47,831 nucleotides of DNA from Gammaproteobacteria bacterium (GCA_030040715.1 JASHTF010000088.1:1-47831), one strand, 5' to 3'; shown: positions 8,709 through 18,743, counted from the first letter of the stretch. Notes: generated by a model not told the origin, from the sequence alone. Made by a program: numbers and translations.

Positions 8709-9365
8709 ATGGCAACCGCAGTCCTGCCCCGCCCTGCCAGGACTGAGCCCGCCGGGCTCAGTGGCACTCGCTTGAGCGCCATGCTGGTGCTGGCCCTCTG
8801 GTTCCTGATCATCATTTCACTGGGCGCGGCCGGTGCCTTCGTCGGTCGTCCGGGGACACCACCCATTGGCATTGCGATAGGGGTCGGAGCGCCGCTGCTG
8901 CTCTTTTATGCCTGGCTACGGATCTCGAACTCATTTCGCGAATTCCTTCTGTCGCTCGATCTGCGTCTGATCGCGGGTATTCAGGCGTGGCGGTGGGCAG
9001 GTCTGGGCTTCCTCGCCCTGTATGCGCACAAGGTCCTTCCGGCCATGTTCGCTCTGCCTGCCGGTCTCGGGGACATGGCCATTGGCTTCGCGGCTCCGTG
9101 GATCATCCAGGCCCTTGTTCGCCGGCCTGACTTCGCCGCTAGTGCCGCATTCATCCGTTGGAATGTGCTAGGGATACTCGATCTTGTCGTGGCCATCAGC
9201 CTCGGAACCCTGAGTGCGACGCTATCTACCGGAGCCGTGGGAGAAATCAGCACCGCTCCGATGGCAACACTGCCGCTGCTGTTGATTCCCGCATTTCTCG
9301 TGCCGCTATTTCTCATGTTGCACACAGTGGCGCTGATGCAGAGCCGGCGCCTGACCCGCCTTTGA
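8709..9365 (+). CDS. polytopic integral membrane protein of unknown function
   Basis: 218 aa from ATG preceded by GAGGAG; several TM segments (MLVLALWFLIIISLGAAGAF, LLLFYAWL, LPLLLIPAFLVPLFLMLHTVAL). Confidence 0.85.
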   Translation: MATAVLPRPARTEPAGLSGTRLSAMLVLALWFLIIISLGAAGAFVGRPGTPPIGIAIGVGAPLLLFYAWLRISNSFREFLLSLDLRLIAGIQAWRWAGLGFLALYAHKVLPAMFALPAGLGDMAIGFAAPWIIQALVRRPDFAASAAFIRWNVLGILDLVVAISLGTLSATLSTGAVGEISTAPMATLPLLLIPAFLVPLFLMLHTVALMQSRRLTRL

Positions 9366-9449
9366 TCCTGGGACGGCGACCCGGGCCGTGCGCCCGTTGG
9401 CGATTCTGGCGGTTCCGTCGCATACTTTGTAATAAATACAGGGGGATCC

Positions 9450-10553
9450 ATGGCCGAAAAGAACGACGGCTCACATGCCGCCATGCATCGCACACAGTCC
9501 CCGAATGCCACGGATCTGCGCCGCATCGGCGCGCATCCGGACTACTGGTACCCGCTGGCCTGGTCCAATGAGCTCAAGCGCGGTCGCACACTCGGCCGGC
9601 GGTTCGCCGGTGAACCCATCGTCCTGTGGCGCGGAGAAAGCGGCGCAGTCTTCGCGATGGAGGACCGCTGCGCCCACCGGCAGGTTCCGCTGCATCTCGG
9701 CGTGGTAACGGGCGATGAGATCAAGTGTCACTACCACGGCTGGACATACGACGGCACCGGCAAGTGCGTCAATGTCCCGTATCTCGGCAACGCCCGGCTG
9801 TCGTGTGCGGTCAGGCGCTATCCGGCGCACGAAGTGGATGGCTTGATTTTCGTCTTCCCAGGGAATCCGGACCTGGCGGCTAGCCGTCTACCGCACGGAC
9901 TTGGTTCATCGCAGCGCGGGGACTACAAGACTCGGCGCCTCAACCGTGATGTAGCGTGCCACTACACCTTCATGCACGAAAATCTGTTCGACATGAACCA
10001 TCAGTTCATGCACCGCAAGTACATGGGTTCCATCACCGCCCAATGCCTTGGGCGAGATCACGGCAAACAATGGGCCCAGGTTGAGTACACCTTCAGTCGA
10101 ACCACGGGCAAGACCTCGGTCGGTGAACATATCATTGTCGATCTGATGCGCAAGAAGGAAGCCGGCGCCAGCAAGGACTTCTCTGACCACATGCGCATAC
10201 GTACAGACTACCCGACCCAGTCGCTGAAGGTCTGGGTGGGCCGAAATATTCAGCAGACCGACGATCCAGTGCTGGACGTTTGGCTCAGCTATACACCGCT
10301 CGATGCAGAGCAACGCACCAACCGCACTTTTGGTTATCTGTCGGTGAAAAAACCTCGCATGCCCGGTCTCATCCACGCTGTCTGGCCATTCGTGGCGTGG
10401 TTCACGGAGCGCATCTTCCAGGAAGACAAGGAAATCGTCGAGTGTGAACAGCGGGCACACGACGCGCAGGGGGGCGACTGGAACAAGGAGGTATTTCCCG
10501 CACTGCGCGATTTGCGCACCGTGCTCGCGAGCTGCGGCAGCCCTATGGCATGA
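9450..10553 (+). CDS. Rieske (2Fe-2S) non-heme iron oxygenase, alpha-subunit type
   Basis: 367 aa; Rieske CAHRQVPLHLGVVTGDEIKCHYHGW; iron-site-like ENLFDMNHQFMH. Confidence 0.95.
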   Translation: MAEKNDGSHAAMHRTQSPNATDLRRIGAHPDYWYPLAWSNELKRGRTLGRRFAGEPIVLWRGESGAVFAMEDRCAHRQVPLHLGVVTGDEIKCHYHGWTYDGTGKCVNVPYLGNARLSCAVRRYPAHEVDGLIFVFPGNPDLAASRLPHGLGSSQRGDYKTRRLNRDVACHYTFMHENLFDMNHQFMHRKYMGSITAQCLGRDHGKQWAQVEYTFSRTTGKTSVGEHIIVDLMRKKEAGASKDFSDHMRIRTDYPTQSLKVWVGRNIQQTDDPVLDVWLSYTPLDAEQRTNRTFGYLSVKKPRMPGLIHAVWPFVAWFTERIFQEDKEIVECEQRAHDAQGGDWNKEVFPALRDLRTVLASCGSPMA

Positions 10554-10588
10554 ACCGACGGCAGAAAATTGGGAAGCCGCTGTCCGGG

Positions 10589-10789
10589 TTATTTCTTGCT
10601 CATCCAGCTATAAAAAATCCAGATGATGAACAGACCAAGAACACCCGTAGTGAAGTTACCAGTTGGTCCATCAAAATAATATATTCCAGCTTCGACCAGG
10701 CAAAAGCCCACGATGTACGGATACTTCTCGCGGATGAATGAAACGACGTTGTTCAACATGAGGGGAACGCCACGACCCGCCTCGATCAC
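10589..10789 (-). CDS. small two-TM membrane protein
   Basis: 66 aa (or shorter from an internal ATG): MLNNVVSFIREKYPYIVGFCLVEAGIYYFDGPTGNFTTGVLGLFIIWIFYSWMSKK; start overlaps the desaturase stop by 4 nt. Confidence 0.7.
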   Translation of the reverse strand: MIEAGRGVPLMLNNVVSFIREKYPYIVGFCLVEAGIYYFDGPTGNFTTGVLGLFIIWIFYSWMSKK

Positions 10790-11742
10790 TCGGCGGCAAC
10801 GGGCGACAGAGTATCCCTTCTTTCAAACAGACGCGTAACCGCAGGAAATGCCCTGGCACCCAACAATATCTTTAGATAATTGGGCTCATCGGCGTAGCCA
10901 CCAGGGTGCCCAATGCGCGCGGGCGGGATCGCATGCCCCTTCTCATCTTGGGGCAAATAGAATGTTCCAAAAATGATATCCCAAAAGGTGACTCCCACGC
11001 CGAAGTTGCAGCCGTATCTAAACCTCTGGTCGTCAGGAAACTCGGCGGCGTGATGCCAGCGATGCACTTCCGGCGTATTGAAGAAATAGTTCAACCACCC
11101 GCCTTTCATATCACCGCCGCAGTGAGAAAAATCTCCATATACATTAAGGGTGCCCGCGATAACGATCGCGATTGGGTTAAAGCCGACGATACTAAGCAGC
11201 AGACCTCCCAGGATATTGCGCAGCGCCCACTCGAACGGATTGGAAACGAGTACGTTAGAGATCTGTATATGAGTCACGCTGTGATGGTAGCCGTGAAGCT
11301 TCCATAGAAACGCGTTGTAATGTTCAAAGCGATGCATCCAATATTCCCAGAAAGTGGACAGGAGAAAAACTGCCAGCACCTGCACCCACAATGGGCCCAA
11401 CTGATTGGAAAGCCCGAACAAAAACCTGCGACCCAAAAACGCATTGGGAAAGTAGCGCAAGACCGGCAAAACGATCGCACTCATTACGGCGCCGGCGAGG
11501 AACGTTTGCACGGCCGTCGACATCAGATCTCTCCAGATCATGTGCCTTTGAGAAACAGCTCGACTGTAGGAGTAGATACGTTCGATTGCGATCACGGCAA
11601 GATACAAGAAAAACGAATCGTAGTAGGGGAAGGCGTGCGCGAAGGCGCTACCTCTGGCTAATAATGTCATTGCCCCCAAAGCTATGAGGAGGAAGGGCAG
11701 CATCGCGTAACGGGTGAGATCTAGAAATTTCTTGGCCAACAC
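10786..11742 (-). CDS. sterol desaturase/fatty acid hydroxylase superfamily protein
   Basis: 318 aa; histidine clusters HRFEHYNAFLWKLHGYHHS and EVHRWHHAAEF; TM segments; GTG start. Confidence 0.93.
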   Translation of the reverse strand: MLAKKFLDLTRYAMLPFLLIALGAMTLLARGSAFAHAFPYYDSFFLYLAVIAIERIYSYSRAVSQRHMIWRDLMSTAVQTFLAGAVMSAIVLPVLRYFPNAFLGRRFLFGLSNQLGPLWVQVLAVFLLSTFWEYWMHRFEHYNAFLWKLHGYHHSVTHIQISNVLVSNPFEWALRNILGGLLLSIVGFNPIAIVIAGTLNVYGDFSHCGGDMKGGWLNYFFNTPEVHRWHHAAEFPDDQRFRYGCNFGVGVTFWDIIFGTFYLPQDEKGHAIPPARIGHPGGYADEPNYLKILLGARAFPAVTRLFERRDTLSPVAAE

Positions 11743-12119
11743 TTACGTGCCTCCTTTTTGTTCTCCGGCTCAGTTCCCTTGGCTGCCGAGTTTAGAGATT
11801 GTCGTGGGCGCTTTAAATAGCCGAAGGCCAGGGCCGTCGCCACGGGTTGTGCCATGATCCTGCAGCGCAGCATATTGTCGCCGGTGCTCCGCTCCGTTGA
11901 CCGTCCCAGGGGTGATTGCGTTCTGACAGGTACCATCGCTCACGACCTCTACTCCTCAACTCGCACTGCCAGGGGCGATGCTGCGCGCTGCGAAATTAGG
12001 GTTGAGCTGACGAGTCCGCCCTGCGCAAATTCGGCGGTTGGCAGCTCCAGGACGAGTGCTTATGATCTGACCCCGCGAACCCTACGCACAAGTTAAAGTC
12101 AAGAGTTCGGGAGATCACC

Positions 12120-13727
12120 ATCAGTACTACCACTCGCGCAGCGACGCGAGCGCTCTGGCTCACTCTCGCTCTGCTGAGCTTCGGCCAGCGCCTGCTCTCG
12201 GACGAAGCCTACCCGCCGCCGCGCTTCTCCGACCCGCAGCGACTGAGCAAGCTTGAATCGGCGCTGCCGGAGGTCGATCGCATCTTTCGCGACTACGCGA
12301 GCAACAAGCGCATTCCGGGTATGGTATGGGGCGTGGTCATTGACGGCCAGCTCGTGCACGTCGGAGCCAGCGGCGTACAGGATCTCAATAGCAAAGCGCC
12401 GGTCACGGCCGACACCGTATTTCGCATCGCCTCGATGACCAAGAGCTTCACGACGCTTGCGATCCTCAAGCTTCGCGACGAGGGCAAGCTCTCGCTGGAT
12501 GATCCGGTCTCGAAGTGGGTGCCCGAATTCGCTCACATTCCGCCTCCGACGCGCGACACCGCGCCGCTGCGGATCCGGCAGCTTCTGAGCCATAGCGCCG
12601 GACTCCCGGAAGACAATCCCTGGGGTGATCAACAGCTCGCCGCGAGCGATGCCGACATGAGGCGCTGGTTGCAACAGGGGTTGGCGTTCTCGACACCGCC
12701 TGGGACGCGCTACGAGTATTCTAATTTTGCGTTCGCGTTGATGGGACGCGTGGTGACGCGGGCCTCCGGCATGCCCTACGAGCGCTACCTTCGCACCGAG
12801 ATCCTGGCACCGTTGCATATGGATGCAACGACGTTGCGGTTCGACGAGGTACCGCGCGCGCGGCGCGCGATCGGCTACCGGCTGCAGCCGGACGGCACCT
12901 ATCGGGAGGAACCGCCGCTGCCGCAAGGCGCGTTCGGCTCCGCCGGCGGGCTGCTGACCAATGCGCGCGACCTCGGCAAGTACGTGGCGTTCCATCTGTC
13001 GGCGTGGCCTCCGCGCGACGATCCGGAGGACGGGCCGGTGCGACGCGCCTCGGTGCGCGAGATGAGCGCCCTCTGGACACCAGCCAACTTCACCGTACAG
13101 CACGTCGACGGCAAACTAAACGCCTTCGAGGCGGGCTACGGCTTCGGGCTGCGTGTGCGGACCGACTGCCGCTTCGAGCACATTGTGAGTCACGGCGGAG
13201 GACTGCCAGGCTTCGGCTCCTATATGCAATGGCTGCCCGACTACGGAGTGGGTCTGTTTGCGATGGCGACACTGACCTATGCCGGTCCGGACGAGGCCAT
13301 CGGGCGGGCGTGGGATGCCATGCTGCAGACGGGCGGTCTGCGGCCGCGCGAGCTGCCCCCGTCGCCAATTCTGGTTGAGATGCGGGATCACATCATCCAT
13401 TTGTGGACGCACTGGGACGATAAGGAGGTCCGACAGATCGCCGCGATGAATCTGTTGATCGATTTTCCCGCCAGTCAGCGCCGCGCCGAAATCGCGCAAC
13501 TCCAGCGGCAAGTCGGTGCGTGTCCGACCGCGGGGCCGATCATTCCGGAGAACTGGCTGCGCGGTCAGTTCAACCTGCGCTGCGAGCGCGGCACGATCGG
13601 CGTGTTCTTCACGCTATCACCAACCCGGCCGCCCTCGATTCAGCATCTGAGCTTCCACCTACTCGACTCCCAATCGACGCGGCTTGAATCCCCAACGGGG
13701 GCACGCGCTGGCGTGACGTGCTCCTAG
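12120..13727 (+). CDS. serine hydrolase, class C beta-lactamase/penicillin-binding family, predicted secreted
   Basis: SMTKSFTTLAILKL (SxxK) and C-terminal half of the fold. In-frame upstream extension encodes a signal-like STTTRAATRALWLTLALLSFG but with ATC rather than ATG after GGGAG; first canonical start is ATG 12321. Confidence 0.87.
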   Translation: MSTTTRAATRALWLTLALLSFGQRLLSDEAYPPPRFSDPQRLSKLESALPEVDRIFRDYASNKRIPGMVWGVVIDGQLVHVGASGVQDLNSKAPVTADTVFRIASMTKSFTTLAILKLRDEGKLSLDDPVSKWVPEFAHIPPPTRDTAPLRIRQLLSHSAGLPEDNPWGDQQLAASDADMRRWLQQGLAFSTPPGTRYEYSNFAFALMGRVVTRASGMPYERYLRTEILAPLHMDATTLRFDEVPRARRAIGYRLQPDGTYREEPPLPQGAFGSAGGLLTNARDLGKYVAFHLSAWPPRDDPEDGPVRRASVREMSALWTPANFTVQHVDGKLNAFEAGYGFGLRVRTDCRFEHIVSHGGGLPGFGSYMQWLPDYGVGLFAMATLTYAGPDEAIGRAWDAMLQTGGLRPRELPPSPILVEMRDHIIHLWTHWDDKEVRQIAAMNLLIDFPASQRRAEIAQLQRQVGACPTAGPIIPENWLRGQFNLRCERGTIGVFFTLSPTRPPSIQHLSFHLLDSQSTRLESPTGARAGVTCS

Positions 13728-13770
13728 GGATAAGCCGCGATCCCTAAAGCCACACCCCGGATCTGGTCCC

Positions 13771-14256
13771 ATGTATCTGATCAGCATCCTGGTGCTAATG
13801 CTGCTTGCACCGGCGGTGTCCGTGCTACTCGGGCGATACCACGCACCAGGGGCTGCTGTGACTGGGCTCGCGCTAGACTGGGCGACGTTTTGGATGGTGG
13901 GCGGACGGCTATTTCTCGCCGGGATACGCCAGATCGTGCAGCCCCGCTACACAGCCGCGACGATTCTCGGCGTGGAACACGCAGACTCGTTGCTGTTCGT
14001 GCGTGAGCTGGGTTTCGCGAACCTCGCGCTTGGGACGGTCGGACTGGGCGGCGCCCTGTGGACACAGTGGACGGTACCTGCCGCGGTAGGCGGGACGATC
14101 TTTTACGGTCTCGCTGGGCTTAACCACCTCCGCGCTGGTCAGCGGACCGCCTCAGCACGTATCGCGATGCTCTCTGACCTGTGGGCGCTCGTCGTGCTGG
14201 CTGTGCTACTCGGGTTGACAGGCGTGCAGCCTGACGGCGCAGCTCAAGCGCCGTAA
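13771..14256 (+). CDS. small polytopic membrane protein
   Basis: 161 aa with about four hydrophobic segments; last bases overlap the convergent APC gene. Confidence 0.75.
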   Translation: MYLISILVLMLLAPAVSVLLGRYHAPGAAVTGLALDWATFWMVGGRLFLAGIRQIVQPRYTAATILGVEHADSLLFVRELGFANLALGTVGLGGALWTQWTVPAAVGGTIFYGLAGLNHLRAGQRTASARIAMLSDLWALVVLAVLLGLTGVQPDGAAQAP

Positions 14257-15722
14257 CCCTTGTCCCAGTCCACTTCGCCGTCGACGCCGCTGCGACAGCC
14301 GACCAGCATCGTGCCGCCGCGCTCAAGTGCCGTCGGGTCGCTCGCCGCGCACCATTGCATGTACATGAAACCGCCGCCCAGTCCCAGAAGGAACACGTAC
14401 GGGGCGAGGCTGTAGGGCCACGGCGGCAGCGGATAGAGAGTGACGATCAGCACGGGCAGCAAAACCAGAGTTGCAGTCCAGGGAACGACGAGGTGTTGCC
14501 AAATCGTGAAATCCTCTCGATGCTCGCGGCGCATATAGGAGGTCAGCGCCAGGTTCGCCATCGCATAGAGCACGATGACGGCCAGCGTGGCGATCGTCTC
14601 CAGAAAGCCGAAGATATACGCCGGCTTTAACAGCAGACCGACCAGCAGCACCGAGACCAAACCAACTACTTGTGCGAAGGAGATCGCAAAGCTCGGCGTC
14701 TGGTGGACCGGATGGATCGTGGCGAATGGCGCAGGCAGCGTGCCGGCCCTACCCATGGTGTACATCACGCGGGAGACAGCATTGGTGCCGGCGATGCCAA
14801 CCGCAACGGCACTGTTGATCAGGGCGAGGACGACGAACCACCAGCTCGCTCCCCAGAGTGCGTGCCCCAGCGCGTAGTAGGGGTTAGGATTGGAAGCGAA
14901 TGCAGCCATGGCGCCCGTGCCCCAGCCGACGGCACTGGCGTACGAGGTGAAGATATAGAACAGACCGATTGCGAGCAGCGACAGCGTGACCGCTTGGCCC
15001 ACGTACTTGCCGGCGCAGCGCGATTCCTGCGCCAAAGGCGCTGGGCCCTCGAAGCCACTGAGAGCGAGCACGGAAAAAACCATCCCGGCCAAAATGCCTA
15101 GGAATCGATGCGGCGAGAATGAGGGATCCAGAGGTGCCCGGTACGAACTGCCGGGTCCCGGATGGATCAGGAACGTGATGGCGAGCGCTATCATGATCAG
15201 CAGCTCGAGCCCGCCTAGCAGCGCGGTGATGCGCATCGAGAGGCGGACACCGTAGTAGGTGAGCATCCAGATGGCTATGAAGGTCACCAGGGCGAACACC
15301 CACCACGGAATGTTCACGTGAAACTGCGTTCGCAACATGTCCGAGATCAGGTAGCCGAGGAACCCGACGGAGCCTGCGGGCCCCAACAGGTCATAGATCA
15401 GATAGCTCCAAGTGGCGATGAAGCCGCCGCGACTGCCCAGGCCACGCGTCGCGAAAGAGTAATATCCCCCGCTCGAAGGCATGTATTTGGAAAACTGCGA
15501 CACGGTGTTGCCGATGAACAGGCAGACGATCGTGGTCAGCAGCAGTGACAGCGGCATAGTCGGACCGGCGTTGAGCGCAATGATGGGAAATGCGAACACC
15601 ACGTTGATCGCCGGCGCGATGTGCGTAACGCCTTGAAAGACCAGCTCCGGCAAACCGAGCGCATTGCGCCGCAGCTGTGGCGCGGCAGTAGCGTGGGCAG
15701 ACTCAGCGCTCGAGGCCATCAT
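14244..15722 (-). CDS. APC superfamily amino acid permease
   Basis: 492 aa; LGLPELVFQGVTHIAPAINVVFAFP, SGGYYSFATRGLGSRGGFIATWSYL, repeated TM segments. Confidence 0.92.
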   Translation of the reverse strand: MMASSAESAHATAAPQLRRNALGLPELVFQGVTHIAPAINVVFAFPIIALNAGPTMPLSLLLTTIVCLFIGNTVSQFSKYMPSSGGYYSFATRGLGSRGGFIATWSYLIYDLLGPAGSVGFLGYLISDMLRTQFHVNIPWWVFALVTFIAIWMLTYYGVRLSMRITALLGGLELLIMIALAITFLIHPGPGSSYRAPLDPSFSPHRFLGILAGMVFSVLALSGFEGPAPLAQESRCAGKYVGQAVTLSLLAIGLFYIFTSYASAVGWGTGAMAAFASNPNPYYALGHALWGASWWFVVLALINSAVAVGIAGTNAVSRVMYTMGRAGTLPAPFATIHPVHQTPSFAISFAQVVGLVSVLLVGLLLKPAYIFGFLETIATLAVIVLYAMANLALTSYMRREHREDFTIWQHLVVPWTATLVLLPVLIVTLYPLPPWPYSLAPYVFLLGLGGGFMYMQWCAASDPTALERGGTMLVGCRSGVDGEVDWDKGYGA

Positions 15723-15812
15723 GCGGTGGTTTCGAAGGGATCTTGCAACGCCCAGCGTACCGCTCCGTTGACGGCGCCGTCCGCTAGGCGCTCCACTGAG
15801 TATTCGGCGCTA

Positions 15813-16190
15813 CTATGCGGTAGTGTCAAGGCGTTGCAGCAGCTCGCGGCAGGCCTTTAGGGCGCGGTCGCGAACGCTGCTCTCGTAACGCCCTCGCTCT
15901 GCGTCCTGTCTTTGGAGCGCTTCTGGATTCCAGTGATCTCGGACGGCTCCAAGCGGAAAAGCATCTGTTTCTGAGTCTATTCCCAGAAACGTAACAAACG
16001 GTTCTTCCAGGGCACTCCCCAGCTCGTAAGCCGGTCCCATGATGCGTCGCGCCGCCTCGGTGATCGAGATGCTTCCGCTCAGCAGCTCCCGGGCGGCCGC
16101 GGCAATCTGATGCTGCAGGGCCAGCTGATACGGTTCGTCGCGTTCTGCTCCGGCGGACATCTCGCAGCCTTTTAGCTCATACGAATCCAT
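15813..16190 (-). CDS. conserved hypothetical protein
   Basis: 125 aa soluble ORF; ITEAARRIMG...FVTFLGIDSETDAFPLGAVRDHWNPEAL...ALKACRELLQRL. Confidence 0.7.
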   Translation of the reverse strand: MDSYELKGCEMSAGAERDEPYQLALQHQIAAAARELLSGSISITEAARRIMGPAYELGSALEEPFVTFLGIDSETDAFPLGAVRDHWNPEALQRQDAERGRYESSVRDRALKACRELLQRLDTTA

Positions 16191-16253
16191 CTAACCACAG
16201 CGCGCTCCCCAGATCGCCTACTGCATCACGGTGCAGCTGCTCGGTGCCTATAT

Positions 16254-17345
16254 TTAGGATTCCCCTCGGTTTACGGAGTTGGCGTTGCTGATCTGCAGGT
16301 CGAAGCCGCTCGGCGTCATCGTGTGATAGCTCTTGTATGGCGCGGTCTCGATCGGCTCAGGGCCGCCCGTGTCCGCCGAAGCCGGCAGCCCGCGCGCCGT
16401 AAGGGCCGTCTTCACCTCATCCGCGTTAAAGGGCTCGATACCGAAGGAAATATGATCGATGAGCACGCCATGGGCGCCGCCGAAGTGGTTGCGGATGATC
16501 GTGTCACCGACGTTGCCGATACGGACTTGGTTGGAGTCACCGTAGTCCAACTCCGGCTGCCATCCGAGAAGCGCCTGATAGAACGCGACGGTCGTCCTGT
16601 AGTCTGAGCACTGATAGGACATGTGGTCGAGCCAGATGGTCTTCCAGTCCGTATGCTCGAACGGCGCTGCCTGGTTGAGCCTGCCGCGCGCCGGTGTTGC
16701 GCGCCGATTGCGGCTGTTACCGTTGCTGATTTGAACGTCGAATCCATCGGGATCCTTGATGTGAAAGCTTTCGAACTCGTCCCCACGGTTGTCCGGCACG
16801 GGACTCAGGCCTCGGGCCTTGAGCGCGGCTTCGACCATCCGTGCATCCCAGGGCTCGATGCCCCAGCAGACACGGTCGAAGACCGCATTGCGCGGCACGA
16901 AGGGCCCTATCTGAAAGCCCCTGGTGCGTGCACGCGCTGCCCTACGCTCGTACTGAGCGCGTTCGGCCGCTACTTCGGACGCCGATGGCCGATACCCGCC
17001 GCGGATAATGATGCCGCCCCAGTCACCGACATCCAACACCGCCTCGCTGCCATTGTCCTGTCTGACAGTCCAGTTCATCAGGGCGTTGTAGAAGGCCGCC
17101 TCCTTCTCATGGTCCTGTACCCTGCAGGACAGATGGTCGAGCAGCACCGTTTTCCAGCCGGTCGGCTCGAACGGCAGCGTCGGCGGTGTCCCAATCCAGC
17201 CCCCCCTTTTCGGGCTGCGCGGAGCCGGTGCAGCCAGCGCCGACGCCGGGACCAGCGCGCAGGCCCCTAGAGCCCGCAGCAATTGCCGACGCGAGAGCCG
17301 GCCGCAGTGGAACGCCTCAAGCAATGCCGAGAACCCATCATTCAC
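16254..17345 (-). CDS. Tat-type exported protein with two VOC (glyoxalase/dioxygenase) domains
   Basis: 363 aa; SRRQLLRALGACALVPASALA leader; repeats WKTVLLDHLSCRVQDHEKEAAFYNALMNW and WKTIWLDHMSYQCSDYRTTVAFYQALLGW. Confidence 0.87.
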   Translation of the reverse strand: MNDGFSALLEAFHCGRLSRRQLLRALGACALVPASALAAPAPRSPKRGGWIGTPPTLPFEPTGWKTVLLDHLSCRVQDHEKEAAFYNALMNWTVRQDNGSEAVLDVGDWGGIIIRGGYRPSASEVAAERAQYERRAARARTRGFQIGPFVPRNAVFDRVCWGIEPWDARMVEAALKARGLSPVPDNRGDEFESFHIKDPDGFDVQISNGNSRNRRATPARGRLNQAAPFEHTDWKTIWLDHMSYQCSDYRTTVAFYQALLGWQPELDYGDSNQVRIGNVGDTIIRNHFGGAHGVLIDHISFGIEPFNADEVKTALTARGLPASADTGGPEPIETAPYKSYHTMTPSGFDLQISNANSVNRGES

Positions 17346-17520
17346 TGGAAGCCCCCCGATTCAAGACCACGAGCGCGTGGTGTGCGGTACCAAGTATGCG
17401 TTGATCGTCGGGCAATTCGCAAACGGGCCGGAAGGGCGCGGCTGCCCGTCCTCGAGCTTGTTTCCCAAATTTCAACCGTACGTCAAAATGGATCTCAGCG
17501 GGGCAACACGGAGCCACGCC

Positions 17521-17682
17521 ATGTTTCCAAGCGAACCGGGCACGCCAGCCGCATTAGCGTATTTGGAGCGAGCCACGGCCGCTGTGGGCTACGTGATGAA
17601 TCTGGAGCGCGCTTGGGCTTGGCGCCCAGATATCGCTCAGGGCTTCAGCGCCAGCGCCCCGGTAGGGGAGACGCCTGCTTGA
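17521..17682 (+). pseudogene. possible N-terminal remnant of a carboxymuconolactone decarboxylase/AhpD-like gene
   Basis: MFPSEPGTPAALAYLERATAAVGYVMNLERAWAWRPDIAQGFSASAPVGETPA*; the first part resembles the CMD-like YVxNxxRxxAxRPDI region, then stops. Confidence 0.3.
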
Positions 17683-18029
17683 GATGGCTGCTTGTCCTGG
17701 CGCGGAGTGGGCGCGCCGATCGCACGTGTGAGATTCGGGGAGCAGGCAATCACCGCCGCAAGCAAAACCGAAGATGGGCTGCGCACGAGAGCACCTCCGC
17801 CAATGGCGCTGTCACAGCGTTCCCCACACTCGCAGGCTTAGCGGCAGCTTCCTTCCCCGCGTCCTGGCGTGTACGCCCGCGCACCCTACCGGAATGATCC
17901 ACACGAGACGCGAGCGCGGGAAGCAGCCGACATTTATTGAGGATCCGGGCAGAGGTACTATTGCACCGTCGCCGCGGATGGTCGCTCGAGACTGGTATTT
18001 TAAGCCCGCGGTGCGCATGGGGACATCGA

Positions 18030-18743
18030 TTGAGTACCGATCTTGTGTTTCGGGACGACGCCTATCTCAAGAGCATCACGGCGCGCGTCCTCGAGGCGGA
18101 CGAACGCGGGATCTCGCTTGATCGCACCATCTTTTATCCGATGGGAGGCGGCCAGCCCGGCGACAGCGGCGTCCTGGTCCGAGAGACGGGTGAGCGCATT
18201 ACGATCACCGATACGCGCAAGGGCGAGGCCCCCGACAGTGTCTTTCACATTCCTGCGCCGGGGATGTCCCCTCCTCAGGCCGGCGAGCTGCTGTCGCTGG
18301 AGATCGACTGGGAGCGTCGCTACTCACTCATGCGGCTGCACACCGCGCTGCATCTGCTCTCCTGTGTGGTAGTGGCTCCCGTATCCGGGGGGAACATCGG
18401 CCCCGACAAGGCGCGCCTCGACTTCGACATTGACATGAATCTGCTCGACGCCGAGCGCATCACGCGCGAGACCAATGCCCTGATCGCCTCCGGTGTTTCC
18501 ACCGAAACGGTCTGGATCAGTGATGAGGAGCTCGATGCGCAACCCGAGCTCGTAAAGACCATGAGCGTACAGCCGCCGCACGGGCTTGGCCGCGTGCGGC
18601 TTCTCAGGATACCCGGCATCGATCTGCAACCGTGTGGAGGTACGCACGTACGCAACATCGCGGAGATCGGTGGCATTCGCGTCATGCGCATCCGCAACGA
18701 AGGCAAGCGGAACAAACGCGTCGAAATCGTACTCGCGACCTGA
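18030..18743 (+). CDS. alaX: alanyl-tRNA editing protein (AlaX family)
   Basis: FYPMGGGQPGDSG, RLHTALHLLSCVV, CGGTHVRNIAEIGGIRV; probable TTG start at 18030. Confidence 0.92.
   Translation: MSTDLVFRDDAYLKSITARVLEADERGISLDRTIFYPMGGGQPGDSGVLVRETGERITITDTRKGEAPDSVFHIPAPGMSPPQAGELLSLEIDWERRYSLMRLHTALHLLSCVVVAPVSGGNIGPDKARLDFDIDMNLLDAERITRETNALIASGVSTETVWISDEELDAQPELVKTMSVQPPHGLGRVRLLRIPGIDLQPCGGTHVRNIAEIGGIRVMRIRNEGKRNKRVEIVLAT

Noticed and set aside
12099-13103. 334-aa minus-strand ORF opposite the serine hydrolase
   Set aside because: Arg/His-rich shadow frame of a GC-rich gene; no domain motifs.
13725-13746. TAGGGAT...ATCCCTA inverted repeat after the serine hydrolase stop
   Set aside because: Only 7-bp arms and no T tract; likely chance or a very weak hairpin.
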